In this document: positions 31,515 to 41,072 of the stretch, one piece after another | Layout of the letters: the number at the start of each line of letters is the position of its first letter | Position numbering within the stretch: the first letter of the stretch is position 1 | Assembly (NCBI RefSeq): GCF_038051925.1 | Contig: NZ_CP150634.1 | Coordinates: forward strand, 2,108,001-2,172,000 | DNA from: Methylotuvimicrobium sp. KM2 | GTDB taxonomy: Bacteria; Pseudomonadota; Gammaproteobacteria; Methylococcales; Methylomonadaceae | DNA length: 64,000 nucleotides | Direction of reading: 5' to 3' | Notes under the pieces: generated by a model | Databases searched by the model: none | What the model was told of the DNA's origin: nothing | Seen by the model: the letters and a program-made list of their open reading frames with translations, nothing else | Translations under genes and position numbers: made by a program

Positions 31515-32114
31515 TTAATCGGTAGTGGTTAAACCCTTCAAGCTTGCAAAATAGGCCGAGATATTCTCCAGGTCGTCGCCGGATAAGCCTTGCAGCATCG
31601 ACTGCATGATGGGATTATTTCTTTTGCCGGATTGATAGTCTTGCATGGCTTTGACGAGATAATTACCGTATTGACCGGCCAATCTCGGTACATTGCTTTG
31701 CGCATCTTTACTTTCTGCATGGCAGCTTAGGCAAGATTGAGCGAGTTTTTTGCCGGCAGCCGGATCGCCTCCGGCTGGGCTTTTGGTTTCTTTGCCCGGC
31801 GCGGATTCAATATAAGCGGCGATATTTTCGATAGTTTGATCGCTTAGGTCATAGGTATTGGCTTTCATGGTGCCATGCGGGCGATTTTTTTCTCGATAAG
31901 CTTTCAATGCCGAAGCCACATAATCTGCGCGTTGCCCGCCGATTTTCGGCACATAATAAGTCGGGTAGGCATTACTGTAGGCGGGGATGCTGTGGCAGCC
32001 TCGACAGGTTTCAAAAGCTGCTCGACCGGCATCGACATCCGCGGCTTGAACATTCATTTGCGGAATTGAAGCTGACAGTACGCTGACTAATAATGCTAAG
32101 GATGGTTTTTTCAT
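31515..32114 (-). CDS. Dihaem cytochrome c4-type protein
   Basis: 199 residues with a signal peptide (cleavage near NVQAA-DVD) and two CxxCH sites, CRGCH (37-41) and CLSCH (128-132), each followed by a cytochrome c fold; PKIGGQRADYVASAL and PRLAGQYGNYLVKAM are typical c4 repeats. A periplasmic electron carrier, possibly linking respiratory or methane-oxidation enzymes to a terminal oxidase (inference). Confidence 0.9.
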   Translation of the reverse strand: MKKPSLALLVSVLSASIPQMNVQAADVDAGRAAFETCRGCHSIPAYSNAYPTYYVPKIGGQRADYVASALKAYREKNRPHGTMKANTYDLSDQTIENIAAYIESAPGKETKSPAGGDPAAGKKLAQSCLSCHAESKDAQSNVPRLAGQYGNYLVKAMQDYQSGKRNNPIMQSMLQGLSGDDLENISAYFASLKGLTTTD

Positions 32115-32370
32115 GGTGGTCTCGATCCTAATAAAGAGAAGATTGCTTCGAATTTGTAAGTTACTGGCTGTATCTTACCAAACACGCCGGAAATTGATAA
32201 CAGGCTATTGAGTCGGCGCTAAGGAAACATACTCATTTAGCCAACTTTTGGTTTTGAGTTGCTCGACAAAGGACCTCGTCGTTAAGACGGCATTTTCGTT
32301 CTCATGGTCTTTACTATCGCCGCGGGAATGCATATTTTATCGAGAGCTACAAAAACCACGCTCCTTAGAT

Positions 32371-32577
32371 ATACCTTTCGCACTTCAAATTTCGGCATTG
32401 CCAGAGGAGGTGCCTGGGTGTTCGGTCGATTTTTGCTCCTGCAAAATCGACATTCACGCCATCCATGGCGCTCATAAAGGCTTTGCCAGCATGGAGCTGG
32501 CATAGAGCCTACATGGACGTATTCACGGCGTCCTTTAGCGGACACCCAGGCACCGAATTTTGATCTACGACGGGTAT
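32371..32577 (-). repeat. Dispersed repeat R1, copy with internal insertion
   Basis: Reverse-orientation R1 bearing an extra roughly 50-bp segment (TCGATTTTTGCTCC ... GGCGCTCATAA) near its middle. Its outer part supplies the last codons of the 2OG oxygenase gene. The rest of the 32115-32508 gap shows no gene. Confidence 0.85.
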
Positions 32578-33222
32578 AACTTCGCCGGTATTGCATTTAA
32601 ACCAGCCGGCAATACTCAAGCGTTGACGGTGTGTCGGCTCGACCTCGTGCGGTATGTCTTCACTCAGAAATACGACCAGTGTTCCTGCCAAAGGCTTGAT
32701 TCGTGCTGCGACTTGTTCATTTTTTGGGTTATAGAGGGCCAGAAACCCGCCATCTTCGTTTTGCCAAGTTTCGTTAAGGTAAGCCACTGTCGTTAAGATC
32801 CGCCCTGCCGCACCTCGAAAACTGTCCCTATGCTTTAGATAATAAGCGCCCGGTTCATAGCATGCAAAATGGCTTTCATATTCGAATAAGCCCATGAAGA
32901 GTAGCCGGTTGATTTCATGACGAAGCATTTCCATTTCGTCTAAATAGCGCTTTTGCGCATCGGTGCTTCGTGTAAGCCACCGGGTTTTATCGCCGCGGAT
33001 ATTTTCGTCCAACGTGAAGCCGATGCCCCGGCCGATGCCGGCCGGAGTTAGTTCGCCGTCGTTATCGTAGGCTTTAAGGTCGGCAACTAAATTTTTTATT
33101 AACGTAGTATCGAAGTAATTTTCAATGACATGCCAGCCTCTATCGATCAATTGATCGGCTAGTTCGTCGAAAATAGGTTTCGGATGAGTCGGTGTCGTGG
33201 TAGGTATTAAGCTGGGTTGCAA
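32509..33222 (-). CDS. 2OG-Fe(II) oxygenase (prolyl 4-hydroxylase-like) with repeat-encoded C-terminus
   Basis: 237 residues. Iron ligands are His131-x-Asp133 (YYLKHRDSF) and His192 (IPHEV); Arg201 (RLSIAGWF) would bind 2-oxoglutarate. The fold resembles bacterial PKHD/P4H-type hydroxylases acting on proteins or small molecules; substrate unknown. Residues from about 219 (DQNSVPGCPLKDAVNTSM) are encoded by the inserted R1 repeat, so the original C-terminus has been replaced or extended by roughly 19 residues. No obvious operon partner. Confidence 0.88.
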   Translation of the reverse strand: MQPSLIPTTTPTHPKPIFDELADQLIDRGWHVIENYFDTTLIKNLVADLKAYDNDGELTPAGIGRGIGFTLDENIRGDKTRWLTRSTDAQKRYLDEMEMLRHEINRLLFMGLFEYESHFACYEPGAYYLKHRDSFRGAAGRILTTVAYLNETWQNEDGGFLALYNPKNEQVAARIKPLAGTLVVFLSEDIPHEVEPTHRQRLSIAGWFKCNTGEVIPVVDQNSVPGCPLKDAVNTSM

Positions 33223-33392
33223 GTAATATTACTCGAGTAAATGAAAAGCCGCGCGAATTTAGCCTTGAAATGCAAAAAAAGCAAGACTAAAGATAAGATT
33301 TAATTCCGGGCTATAATATCGCGCCGATTATGGCTTGCCCATTTCTTCATCAATGATGCCACAGAACCGTCTTTTAAAATGTTTGTTTTCTT

Positions 33393-34529
33393 ATGACTGA
33401 TGTCTTATCGGTCCCGCAAGGTCGATTTAACTTACGGCGCTTGCCCTTACGTCGGCGTGAGCTGCTTAGGGCATACGATGCGTCCGACGAATATTTGCTG
33501 AATTATCTGTCCGAAGTTCAATTGCCTTCTATTGGCGCTCGCGTCTTGATCGTAAATGACAGTTTCGGCGCTCTAACGGTTGCCTTACATGAATTCAAAC
33601 CTACCGCATTATCCGATTCCTATTTAAGCCAACAAGCGACACTAATGAATTTTTCCGAGAATGCCTTGTCGATAGACGGCATTCTATTGATGACAAGTCT
33701 CGAGTCGCCTTTGCAAAGTTATGATTTAATTGTGATTAAGTCGCCGAAAACATTGGCGTTGCTCGAATACCAATTGATTTCGTTACGGCCTTTCATGACT
33801 ACGGCTACTCGAGTTATCACAATCGGGATGGTCAAAAATCTCAGCGCTACCGTTTGGCGTTTATTGGAAACGATTGTCGGTCCAACAAGCACCGCGAGGG
33901 CATGGAAAAAATCGCGACTGATTTTTTCCGAACCGGACGATAATATTTCGTTGCCGGTAAATCCTTATCCGGTTCGTTATCGGTTAGAGGGGACGAATTA
34001 TACGATCGTTAATCATGCTAATGTGTTTTCTCGAGACAGCCTCGATATCGGTACTCGGTTTTTTATCGAGCATATCGGTTGTTTTCCCAATGCCGAAACT
34101 ATCATCGATCTTGGTTGCGGTAATGGTATTGTCGGCTTGCTTGCAGCCGAACGCAATCCGAATGCAGTGGTACATTTCGTCGACGAGTCGTTCATGGCGA
34201 TTGCGTCGGCGCGGGAAAATTTTAAACTGGCTTTCGGCGAGAGCAGGTTGGCGAATTTTAGTGTCGGCGATTGTTTATCCGACTTTACCGCTAAATCGGC
34301 CGATGTGATTTTGTGCAATCCTCCTTTTCATCAACAGAATGCAGTCGGCGATATGATCGCCGCTAAAATGTTTCGGCAGGCTAGAAATGTCATAAAGCAA
34401 GGAGGGAAGTTGCTGGTCATCGGTAATCGCCACTTGGGTTATCATCTGGAGTTGAAGAAATTGTTCGGTAATGTTTCGGTTATTGCCGCTAATCGTAAAT
34501 TCGTTATTTTGCAGTCGATGGTCGAATGA
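33393..34529 (+). CDS. rlmG: 23S rRNA (guanine-N2)-methyltransferase RlmG-like
   Basis: 378 residues in two methyltransferase-like halves, the N-terminal one lacking motif I and the C-terminal one with IDLGCGNGIVG (motif I) and the target-amine motif NPPFH. This bipartite layout and length match RlmG (m2G1835 of 23S rRNA), a relative of RsmC. The N-terminus (FNLRRLPLRRRELLRAYDASDEYLL) is also RlmG-like. Start ATG 33393. Confidence 0.9.
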   Translation: MTDVLSVPQGRFNLRRLPLRRRELLRAYDASDEYLLNYLSEVQLPSIGARVLIVNDSFGALTVALHEFKPTALSDSYLSQQATLMNFSENALSIDGILLMTSLESPLQSYDLIVIKSPKTLALLEYQLISLRPFMTTATRVITIGMVKNLSATVWRLLETIVGPTSTARAWKKSRLIFSEPDDNISLPVNPYPVRYRLEGTNYTIVNHANVFSRDSLDIGTRFFIEHIGCFPNAETIIDLGCGNGIVGLLAAERNPNAVVHFVDESFMAIASARENFKLAFGESRLANFSVGDCLSDFTAKSADVILCNPPFHQQNAVGDMIAAKMFRQARNVIKQGGKLLVIGNRHLGYHLELKKLFGNVSVIAANRKFVILQSMVE

Positions 34530-34581
34530 ACGAGTCGAATACACAAAGTGATCGTTTATGTCATTTTTTATTATTTAAGGT

Positions 34582-36360
34582 ATGAGTATGCGTTTTCGTA
34601 ATTTTTTTCTGTTGCAACTCGCAGGAGCGGTTGGTCTTGTCCTAACAGGATGCGCTACTTCCCGCCAGATTGCGGTCGATTATCCGGTTGCTCAAGCAAA
34701 TGATTTAAAGCCTCTCGGCGGTTATCAAGCCGTTGATGGAGACGACTATTACGTTCAGTTATTTTCCGAATTCGAGTTAAAAGGCGATAGTACGCTCAAA
34801 ACGGGCTGCAGCGAAATAGGGTCCGGCTATGAGAAAGGAAGTTCGACAGCGGGGGTTGTTTTTAAAGTTAAAAACGAAGCGCTAAATTATAAGCAGGAGG
34901 TTACGGCACTCGTTTATCAAGGCAGTAGCGGAAAATGCAACTTCAATCTCGAAACGCGCAAAGCCGCGCTAACGCCATGGCTGAGGCTGGATTTAAGCAA
35001 GGACACTACGATCGATTACCAATTCATGACCAGTAATCAGAGCGATACCGATATATCCAAAATTATCGGCGATGTTCATAAAAGTACAAATCTTCTGGCC
35101 TTGACCGGGGTCGGTATCGGTATTGCCGTGATGGGCAAGTTGGCCGACGAGTGGGTGCAGAGTCCGATCGGACAAACTGCGGTATCGGCGCCGTCCGAAG
35201 CAAAAGTCAGTACCGAGACTCATACCTTGCCGCTCGCTATACAGGGCGATGGCAATAAGACGGTATTTAGAGAGACGCGGCTGCCGGTTTATGAAGTCGT
35301 CGAAGGCGGCAATCCGTTCTCAGGCGGGCCGAAACAATTGGGCGAATTGAGAATTTATCCCGAGATACGCTCTTCTTTATTGCTCAAACAAGTTTCCGCA
35401 GGGATACCCAGTGCGAGGGATGTTTCGTTGCCGGAGTTGTTGAGCATGCCGATTCGAATGGGTGAAGGCAATATCGAGCTCAGGCAATTACTGGAAAAAT
35501 CTCCAGTCGATGAGAAGCCGAATTTGCAGCCGGATTGGAGGAAATACGGCGAAGTTGAAAGCCAATGCCGTAAGTTAAAGCGAGTCTTGCGAGGCTTAGG
35601 GTTTAATAAATTCGACCGAAATGCAGTGCTTTATTATTATCTCGCTCAGTCTCCGGACTGGTCGAACTACAATATTCCGAAAATTCGCGCTATCGCAGAT
35701 GACCTTCGCCCGGCAACGCTACAACAATTTCGAAACCGCAATTTTTCCGGCTGTTTGATCGATGAGGATTATCAAACGATGGCGATGATGGGCCTGTCTG
35801 TCAATAGCGCGCAAGACTGGCAGGCTATTCAGGATGCCCGTCAAAAGAAAGAAAACGTGCTAGGACCGGTACAATCGATCGGACGTCAATTAACTGCGGT
35901 GATTCAAAACAAAAATCCGGCGGAAATGGCGAGACAGATTTATCCGTTGATCGCGACGGCTAAGGAGGGGGGCGGTAAGGTGCTATTGCAGAATCATCTA
36001 GGCGATTTCGGCCTCGAAAGTTTGCTCGGTATCGACTATATGCCCGGAGAAGGGATAGTGATCGGTTATCAGCAATTCGAACAGGTTTTTTCGTGGCTTT
36101 ATATCGATCAACTGAGTTGTACGCGGCCGGCAATCGAGCAAGGCAAGCCATTAGGCCATATCGGTTTATTGATGTTTACGACGCAAGACGGTTCGCCATG
36201 GCCGAAAGGCGGTGCCATGGAATTTGAAATTCAATCCGGAAAAATTTCGCGGATTGCTTTTCAGCATCCGACTTTTCGGGATTTCGAGCAAAGCCTGACC
36301 GATTACCCTGAAATCGGTGGCTGCCGAATCGACAAAAGCTTCGTCGATAGGTTGCGGTGA
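34582..36360 (+). CDS. Large hypothetical lipoprotein
   Basis: 592 residues with a lipobox (LVLTGC, Cys24) following a hydrophobic signal. No domain recognised. A short hydrophobic segment (LLALTGVGIGIAVMGKLADEW, about 171-191 region) may contact membrane. The C-terminal part (about 495-590) contains VFSWLYIDQLSC and aromatic strands. AAGG lies before ATG 34582. Stands alone between rlmG and fumarase; role unknown, likely outer- or inner-membrane attached. Confidence 0.75.
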   Translation: MSMRFRNFFLLQLAGAVGLVLTGCATSRQIAVDYPVAQANDLKPLGGYQAVDGDDYYVQLFSEFELKGDSTLKTGCSEIGSGYEKGSSTAGVVFKVKNEALNYKQEVTALVYQGSSGKCNFNLETRKAALTPWLRLDLSKDTTIDYQFMTSNQSDTDISKIIGDVHKSTNLLALTGVGIGIAVMGKLADEWVQSPIGQTAVSAPSEAKVSTETHTLPLAIQGDGNKTVFRETRLPVYEVVEGGNPFSGGPKQLGELRIYPEIRSSLLLKQVSAGIPSARDVSLPELLSMPIRMGEGNIELRQLLEKSPVDEKPNLQPDWRKYGEVESQCRKLKRVLRGLGFNKFDRNAVLYYYLAQSPDWSNYNIPKIRAIADDLRPATLQQFRNRNFSGCLIDEDYQTMAMMGLSVNSAQDWQAIQDARQKKENVLGPVQSIGRQLTAVIQNKNPAEMARQIYPLIATAKEGGGKVLLQNHLGDFGLESLLGIDYMPGEGIVIGYQQFEQVFSWLYIDQLSCTRPAIEQGKPLGHIGLLMFTTQDGSPWPKGGAMEFEIQSGKISRIAFQHPTFRDFEQSLTDYPEIGGCRIDKSFVDRLR

Positions 36361-36475
36361 CGATTAATGGCAAGCCGATAAGTGTAAATTAATCTAAAAA
36401 CGTTGCGAAAATATTAAATGCAGCAACAAAGAAAGCTGCGTCTCAACTAATAACCAATATTTCAGGTAATTACGC

Positions 36476-38002
36476 ATGACTTTGATTCGCCAAGAAGACT
36501 TTATCCAAAGCATATTCGAATCGCTGCAATACATTTCGTATTATCATCCGGGTGACTTTATTGAGGCGATGGATCGAGCCTATCAAAATGAACAAAGTTT
36601 GGCTGCCAAGGATGCAATCGCGCAAATCTTGATTAATTCGAGAATGTGCGCCGAAGGACACAGGCCGATTTGCCAGGATACCGGCATCGTCGTGGTATTT
36701 CTGAAAATCGGCATGAACGTACAGTGGGATGCCCAGATGAGCGTCACGGATATGATCAACGAAGGCGTTCGGCGCGCGTTCATGCATCCCGACAACTTAC
36801 TTCGTGCGTCGATTTTGTCCGATCCGGCCGGCAAACGCATCAATACGCGCGATAATACGCCGGCTGTCATTCATATGGAGGTTGTCCCCGGTAATAAAGT
36901 CGAAGTCGAAATTGCCGCCAAGGGCGGCGGTTCCGAAGCCAAATCCAAGTTTGCGATGTTGAATCCGTCCGACAGCATCGTCGATTGGGTCATGCAAACC
37001 GTACCGATGATGGGCGCGGGATGGTGTCCCCCTGGGATATTGGGCATCGGTATCGGCGGTACCGCCGAAAAAGCGATGCTGCTCGCGAAGCAGGCTTGCA
37101 TGGAGTCGGTCGATATTCATGAGTTGATTGCGCGAGGGCCGGTCAATGCGCTCGAGGAATTGCGCTTGGAGTTGTACGAAAAGGTCAATGCACTCGGTAT
37201 CGGTGCACAAGGCATGGGTGGACTGACCACGGTCTTGGATATTAAGGTCAAGGATTATCCGACGCATGCTGCCAATAAACCGATCGCGATGATTCCGAAC
37301 TGCGCCGCAACGCGCCATATCCATTTCGAACTCGACGGTTCCGGGCCGGCCGAACTGCCAGTGCCGCGTTTGGAGGATTGGCCGAAAATTACCTGGGAAG
37401 GCGGGAATAGCAGCGCTAAACGGGTCAATCTCGACACTGTGACGAAAGACGAAATAGCGACTTGGAAGCCCGGTCAAACTTTATTGCTGAGCGGCACGTT
37501 ACTCACCGGTCGAGACGCCGCCCATAAACGGATCGTCGAGATGCTCGAGCGTGGCGAGTCTTTGCCTGAGGGCGTCGATTTTACGAACAAATTCATTTAT
37601 TACGTGGGTCCGGTCGATCCGGTTCGCGATGAAGTTGTCGGGCCTGCTGGCCCTACGACTGCGACGCGCATGGATAAATTTACCGAGGCGATGCTCGCGC
37701 AAACCGGTTTGATCGGCATGATCGGCAAGGCGGAACGCGGTCCGGTTGCAATTGAAGCGATCAAAAAACATAGTGCGGTATGTTTAATGGCGGTTGGTGG
37801 TGCGGCATACCTTGTTTCGAAAGCGATACGAAAAGCGCGAGTCGTCGCATTCGAAGACTTGGGTATGGAAGCCGTGCATGAATTCGTGATCGAAGACATG
37901 CCGGTCACGGTCGCGGTCGATGTCGACGGCGAGTCTATTCATAAGAGCGGTCCAAAACAATGGCAAGCCAAGATAGGCAAAATTCCGGTGGTTTCGAAAT
38001 GA
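36476..38002 (+). CDS. fumA: Class I fumarate hydratase, [4Fe-4S]
   Basis: 508 residues, the length of oxygen-sensitive class I fumarases (FumA/FumB type). The N-terminal hydratase half has RPICQDTGIVVVF and the cluster-ligand cysteines; GAGWCPPGILGIGIGGTAEK and NCAATRHIHFEL follow. The C-terminal half contains GPTTATRMDKF and VVAFEDLGMEAVHEF. Catalyses fumarate to malate in the TCA cycle. Start ATG 36476. Confidence 0.94.
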   Translation: MTLIRQEDFIQSIFESLQYISYYHPGDFIEAMDRAYQNEQSLAAKDAIAQILINSRMCAEGHRPICQDTGIVVVFLKIGMNVQWDAQMSVTDMINEGVRRAFMHPDNLLRASILSDPAGKRINTRDNTPAVIHMEVVPGNKVEVEIAAKGGGSEAKSKFAMLNPSDSIVDWVMQTVPMMGAGWCPPGILGIGIGGTAEKAMLLAKQACMESVDIHELIARGPVNALEELRLELYEKVNALGIGAQGMGGLTTVLDIKVKDYPTHAANKPIAMIPNCAATRHIHFELDGSGPAELPVPRLEDWPKITWEGGNSSAKRVNLDTVTKDEIATWKPGQTLLLSGTLLTGRDAAHKRIVEMLERGESLPEGVDFTNKFIYYVGPVDPVRDEVVGPAGPTTATRMDKFTEAMLAQTGLIGMIGKAERGPVAIEAIKKHSAVCLMAVGGAAYLVSKAIRKARVVAFEDLGMEAVHEFVIEDMPVTVAVDVDGESIHKSGPKQWQAKIGKIPVVSK

Positions 38003-38057
38003 TTTTTATTCAAACATCTTGTCCACCAAATACACAAAAATCGCGAAAATATTCAAC

Positions 38058-38507
38058 ATGTTAATTGAAAATAGCCAACCCTTCGATATTTTGCTGGTCG
38101 AAGATGAGCCGGCCGATGCTCATTTAGTGAAGTCAGCTCTCAAAGAAAATAAAGTGTATTGTCACTTGCATCACGTATTGGACGGGCGTGATGCTTTGGA
38201 TTTTTTACGGCGCGAAGGCGATGTTTATAAAAATGCTCCCCAACCGGATCTGATTTTATTGGATTTAAACATGCCGCGCATGAACGGTCGGGAGTTTTTG
38301 AGTGTAATCAAGACAGACGAGCACTTTTCGGCTATTCCCGTCGTGGTGTTGACGACTTCCGATGTCGAGCGTGACGTCGTGGCTTCGTATAAACTCGGAG
38401 CGGCTAGTTACATCACCAAGCCGGTCGATATGGCGCAATTTATCGATGCGATTCGGCAACTTGATAATTATTGGTTTACTTTGACTCGATTGCCTAAAAA
38501 GAGTTGA
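38058..38507 (+). CDS. Single-domain response regulator (Rcp1-like)
   Basis: 149 residues from ATG 38058, essentially a lone receiver domain: ILLVEDEPADAHLV, phospho-acceptor region DLILLDLNMPRMNG, VLTTSD and ASYITKPV (Lys). Its pattern matches Rcp1-type regulators that work with phytochrome-like or hybrid kinases. An in-frame TTG at 38019 is rejected as weak. Immediately followed by the GGDEF protein, suggesting a joint signalling role. Confidence 0.88.
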   Translation: MLIENSQPFDILLVEDEPADAHLVKSALKENKVYCHLHHVLDGRDALDFLRREGDVYKNAPQPDLILLDLNMPRMNGREFLSVIKTDEHFSAIPVVVLTTSDVERDVVASYKLGAASYITKPVDMAQFIDAIRQLDNYWFTLTRLPKKS

Positions 38508-38509
38508 TC

Positions 38510-40591
38510 ATGTATGCCAAGTTGTCTTATCGAGTGTTATTAATTGAAGACGATCCCAGTGATGCGCACCTGGTAAGTCGCTATTTGAAGTTGTCTTCGG
38601 ATGTCGGTTTCGAATTGACATGGGTCGTTTCTTTATCCGAAGGCTTAGCGCAGTTACGAAAAGATGAACACGATATTTTGTTGTTGGATTTATCGTTACC
38701 GGATTCTAAGGGACTTGAAACAGTAAAAGCGATACGTTCGTCTGATCACTCTACTCTGCCGTTGATCGTTTTAACCGGGCATGACGATACCGGTTTTGCG
38801 CTTGATATTTTAGAGTCCGGCGTTCAGGATTATTTAATCAAAGGTCGTTTCGATGGGGATGCCTTGATTCGAGCCATCCGCTATGCTTTACATCGTTCGA
38901 AACTCGAACAACGGCTACATGAAGCGGAAGAGCGTTGGCGATTTGCTTTGGAGGGCGCTGGCGATGGTGTTTGGGATTGGAATTTATTGACCAATGAGGT
39001 TTTTTATTCTCCGCGATGGAAAGCGCTTCTCGGCTTTTCAGAAAATGAGATTGGCAATAATCTCGACGAATGGGAGAAACGTGTTTACCCATTAGACTTG
39101 CCGATTGCTGAGGCCAATATTCAAGCTCATCTCGACGGCAGAGTCGAAAGCTACGGTTGCGAGCATCGATTGAAGTGTAAGAGCGGGCAGTGGCGATGGT
39201 TTATGGATAGAGGTGTAGTCGTCAGTTGGACCGAAGAGGGGCTTCCTCAACGAATGATCGGCACATTGTCCGATATCACTAATCGGAAAAATATGGAGCA
39301 GGAGCTGCAACAATCCAAACAGTTTGCGGTTTCTACCATCGATGCGTTATCGGCCCACATTTGCGTATTGGATAAATCCGGTACAATTGTGGCGGTCAAT
39401 CGAGCATGGCGAGAGTTTTACCAAAATAATGCGGGTGCGTCGAGTAATTGCATATCGGTTATAGACAGTAACTATTTAGCGGTTTGTGATTGCACAACGG
39501 ATGAAAGTTCGGAGCAAGCAACGCAAATGGCCGCGGGCATTCGTTCGGTCATGAAGGGGGATGTCGATATTTTTGAGATGGAATACCCTTGCCATTCAGA
39601 TAACGAAGAACGTTGGTTCAATGCCAGGGTTACACCTTTTAAAGACAGTAACGAATATATCGTCGTTGCGCATGAGGATATTACCGAGCGTAAGCAAGCC
39701 GAGGCTCGCGACCGTTTGTTAATTGCGGCGCTAGAAGCGGTCGGTCATGGTATTGTGATCACCGACACCTGCGCTCGCATCGAATGGGCTAATCCAGCCT
39801 TCGGGAAATTGACCGGTTATACGCTTGAGGAAGCGCTCGGCAAGGCTCCGAAAGACCTTGTTAAATCCGGAAAGCAAGATTCTTTGTTTTACGATGATAT
39901 GTGGCAAACCATTCGTTCCGGTAAAACTTGGTGCGGAGAATTGATCAACAAACGTAAGAACGGCGATTTGTATGATGAAGAACTCACGATTGCTCCGGTC
40001 ACGGATGATAAGGGTAAGATTACGCACTTCGTAGGAATTAAACAGGACATCAGTGAGCGTAAAAGATTGGAAGCCGAATTAATACAATTGGCGACTACCG
40101 ACCCCTTGACAGGACTGCCTAACAGAAGGCGTTTCATGGAACGATTGAGCGAGGAAATCAATCGTTCGGAGCGCAATAACTCTCATCAAGTCGCGGTTTT
40201 GATGTTGGATTTGGATAATTTTAAAACAATCAACGACCGATATGGTCATGCCGTTGGCGACCAAGTGCTGAAGCATTTTTCCGCAATTTTGCGTAAAGAG
40301 CTGCGCAAAATCGATAGTGTCGGTCGGCTTGGCGGGGAAGAGTTTGGGATATTTCTTCCGGAAACAAGCCTTTCCGATGCCGGAATATTTGCGGAGCGCT
40401 TACGACAAGAACTCGCTCAAACGCCTTTATTAGCCGATGGGCAATCGATCGTTACTACTGTTAGTATCGGTATTTCCGAATTGATTTCAAAAGATATTCA
40501 AGCCGACTCTGTCTTGATTCGCGCCGATCAAGCTTTGTATCGAGCAAAGAAAAATGGACGAAATCGTGTGGAATTTTATAATGGAACTTGA
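38510..40591 (+). CDS. REC-PAS-PAS-PAS-GGDEF diguanylate cyclase
   Basis: 693 residues. N-terminal receiver (about 5-120, DILLLDLSLPDSKGLE), then three PAS/PAC units (about 135-265, 275-390, 400-515) and a GGDEF domain with active-site GGEEF in VGRLGGEEFGIF and an intact inhibitory RxxD site five residues upstream (RKID). It should make cyclic di-GMP under control of phosphorylation and PAS-sensed cues. Start ATG 38510 lies two bases after the preceding stop; the pair is probably co-transcribed. Confidence 0.93.
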   Translation: MYAKLSYRVLLIEDDPSDAHLVSRYLKLSSDVGFELTWVVSLSEGLAQLRKDEHDILLLDLSLPDSKGLETVKAIRSSDHSTLPLIVLTGHDDTGFALDILESGVQDYLIKGRFDGDALIRAIRYALHRSKLEQRLHEAEERWRFALEGAGDGVWDWNLLTNEVFYSPRWKALLGFSENEIGNNLDEWEKRVYPLDLPIAEANIQAHLDGRVESYGCEHRLKCKSGQWRWFMDRGVVVSWTEEGLPQRMIGTLSDITNRKNMEQELQQSKQFAVSTIDALSAHICVLDKSGTIVAVNRAWREFYQNNAGASSNCISVIDSNYLAVCDCTTDESSEQATQMAAGIRSVMKGDVDIFEMEYPCHSDNEERWFNARVTPFKDSNEYIVVAHEDITERKQAEARDRLLIAALEAVGHGIVITDTCARIEWANPAFGKLTGYTLEEALGKAPKDLVKSGKQDSLFYDDMWQTIRSGKTWCGELINKRKNGDLYDEELTIAPVTDDKGKITHFVGIKQDISERKRLEAELIQLATTDPLTGLPNRRRFMERLSEEINRSERNNSHQVAVLMLDLDNFKTINDRYGHAVGDQVLKHFSAILRKELRKIDSVGRLGGEEFGIFLPETSLSDAGIFAERLRQELAQTPLLADGQSIVTTVSIGISELISKDIQADSVLIRADQALYRAKKNGRNRVEFYNGT

Positions 40592-41072
40592 GCCGCTGCA
40601 TTCTTGCCGACTGCCTAGGATTGATAAAAATTAGGGAAAAAGGTCGGTTCTTGTTAAAATTAAGTTTCGATACGAAACTATATGATTCTATCGACTGTGT
40701 AAACTTATTATCGGGCTATCCAAATCAGTGGATAATTCGGACAAATAGAGAGCGCTCCGAAGCTAAGATAAAGTTTATTAAGGATTTGGTTGTAAACAAC
40801 TTCCCTATTTTAAAGAGGGTCCGATTGCTCAATTGGCAGGTGTCGGCGTTAGGGAAAGCCGCCGTCAAGCCTACAAGGACGTATTTACCCAGCACCTAAA
40901 TCCCATGGCTTGTTGGCCATGGTTAACTAGCTTTTATAATTTATGTGCTGGGCCTGCCAGGCGAGTTACCGAACACTCGGCAAAGTTCATAACTCCAGGA
41001 AGTTATTTTTCGCGAAATCCTAACGCAGTCAAACTACAAAAAAATCAAACCAACCTCTGGGAGGGGAACGTC
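40592..41072. other. Gap upstream of haoA with R1/R2 fragments
   Basis: 481 bp. Contains an R1 remnant (GCCTACAAGGACGTATTTA) joined to an R2 element (40888-40952; CCCAGCACCTAAAT ... TATGTGCTGGG) and then sequence homologous to 31272-31337. The haoA promoter must lie here or just 3' of the repeats. No gene. Confidence 0.65.

Noticed and set aside
40588..40899. 103-codon frame after the diguanylate cyclase
   Set aside because: Runs into R1/R2 repeat sequence, overlaps the cyclase stop and has no recognised family.
40833..41072. Extended N-terminus for haoA
   Set aside because: The extra 80 codons are repeat-derived and would place the signal peptide internally; ATG 41073 has a strong ribosome binding site.
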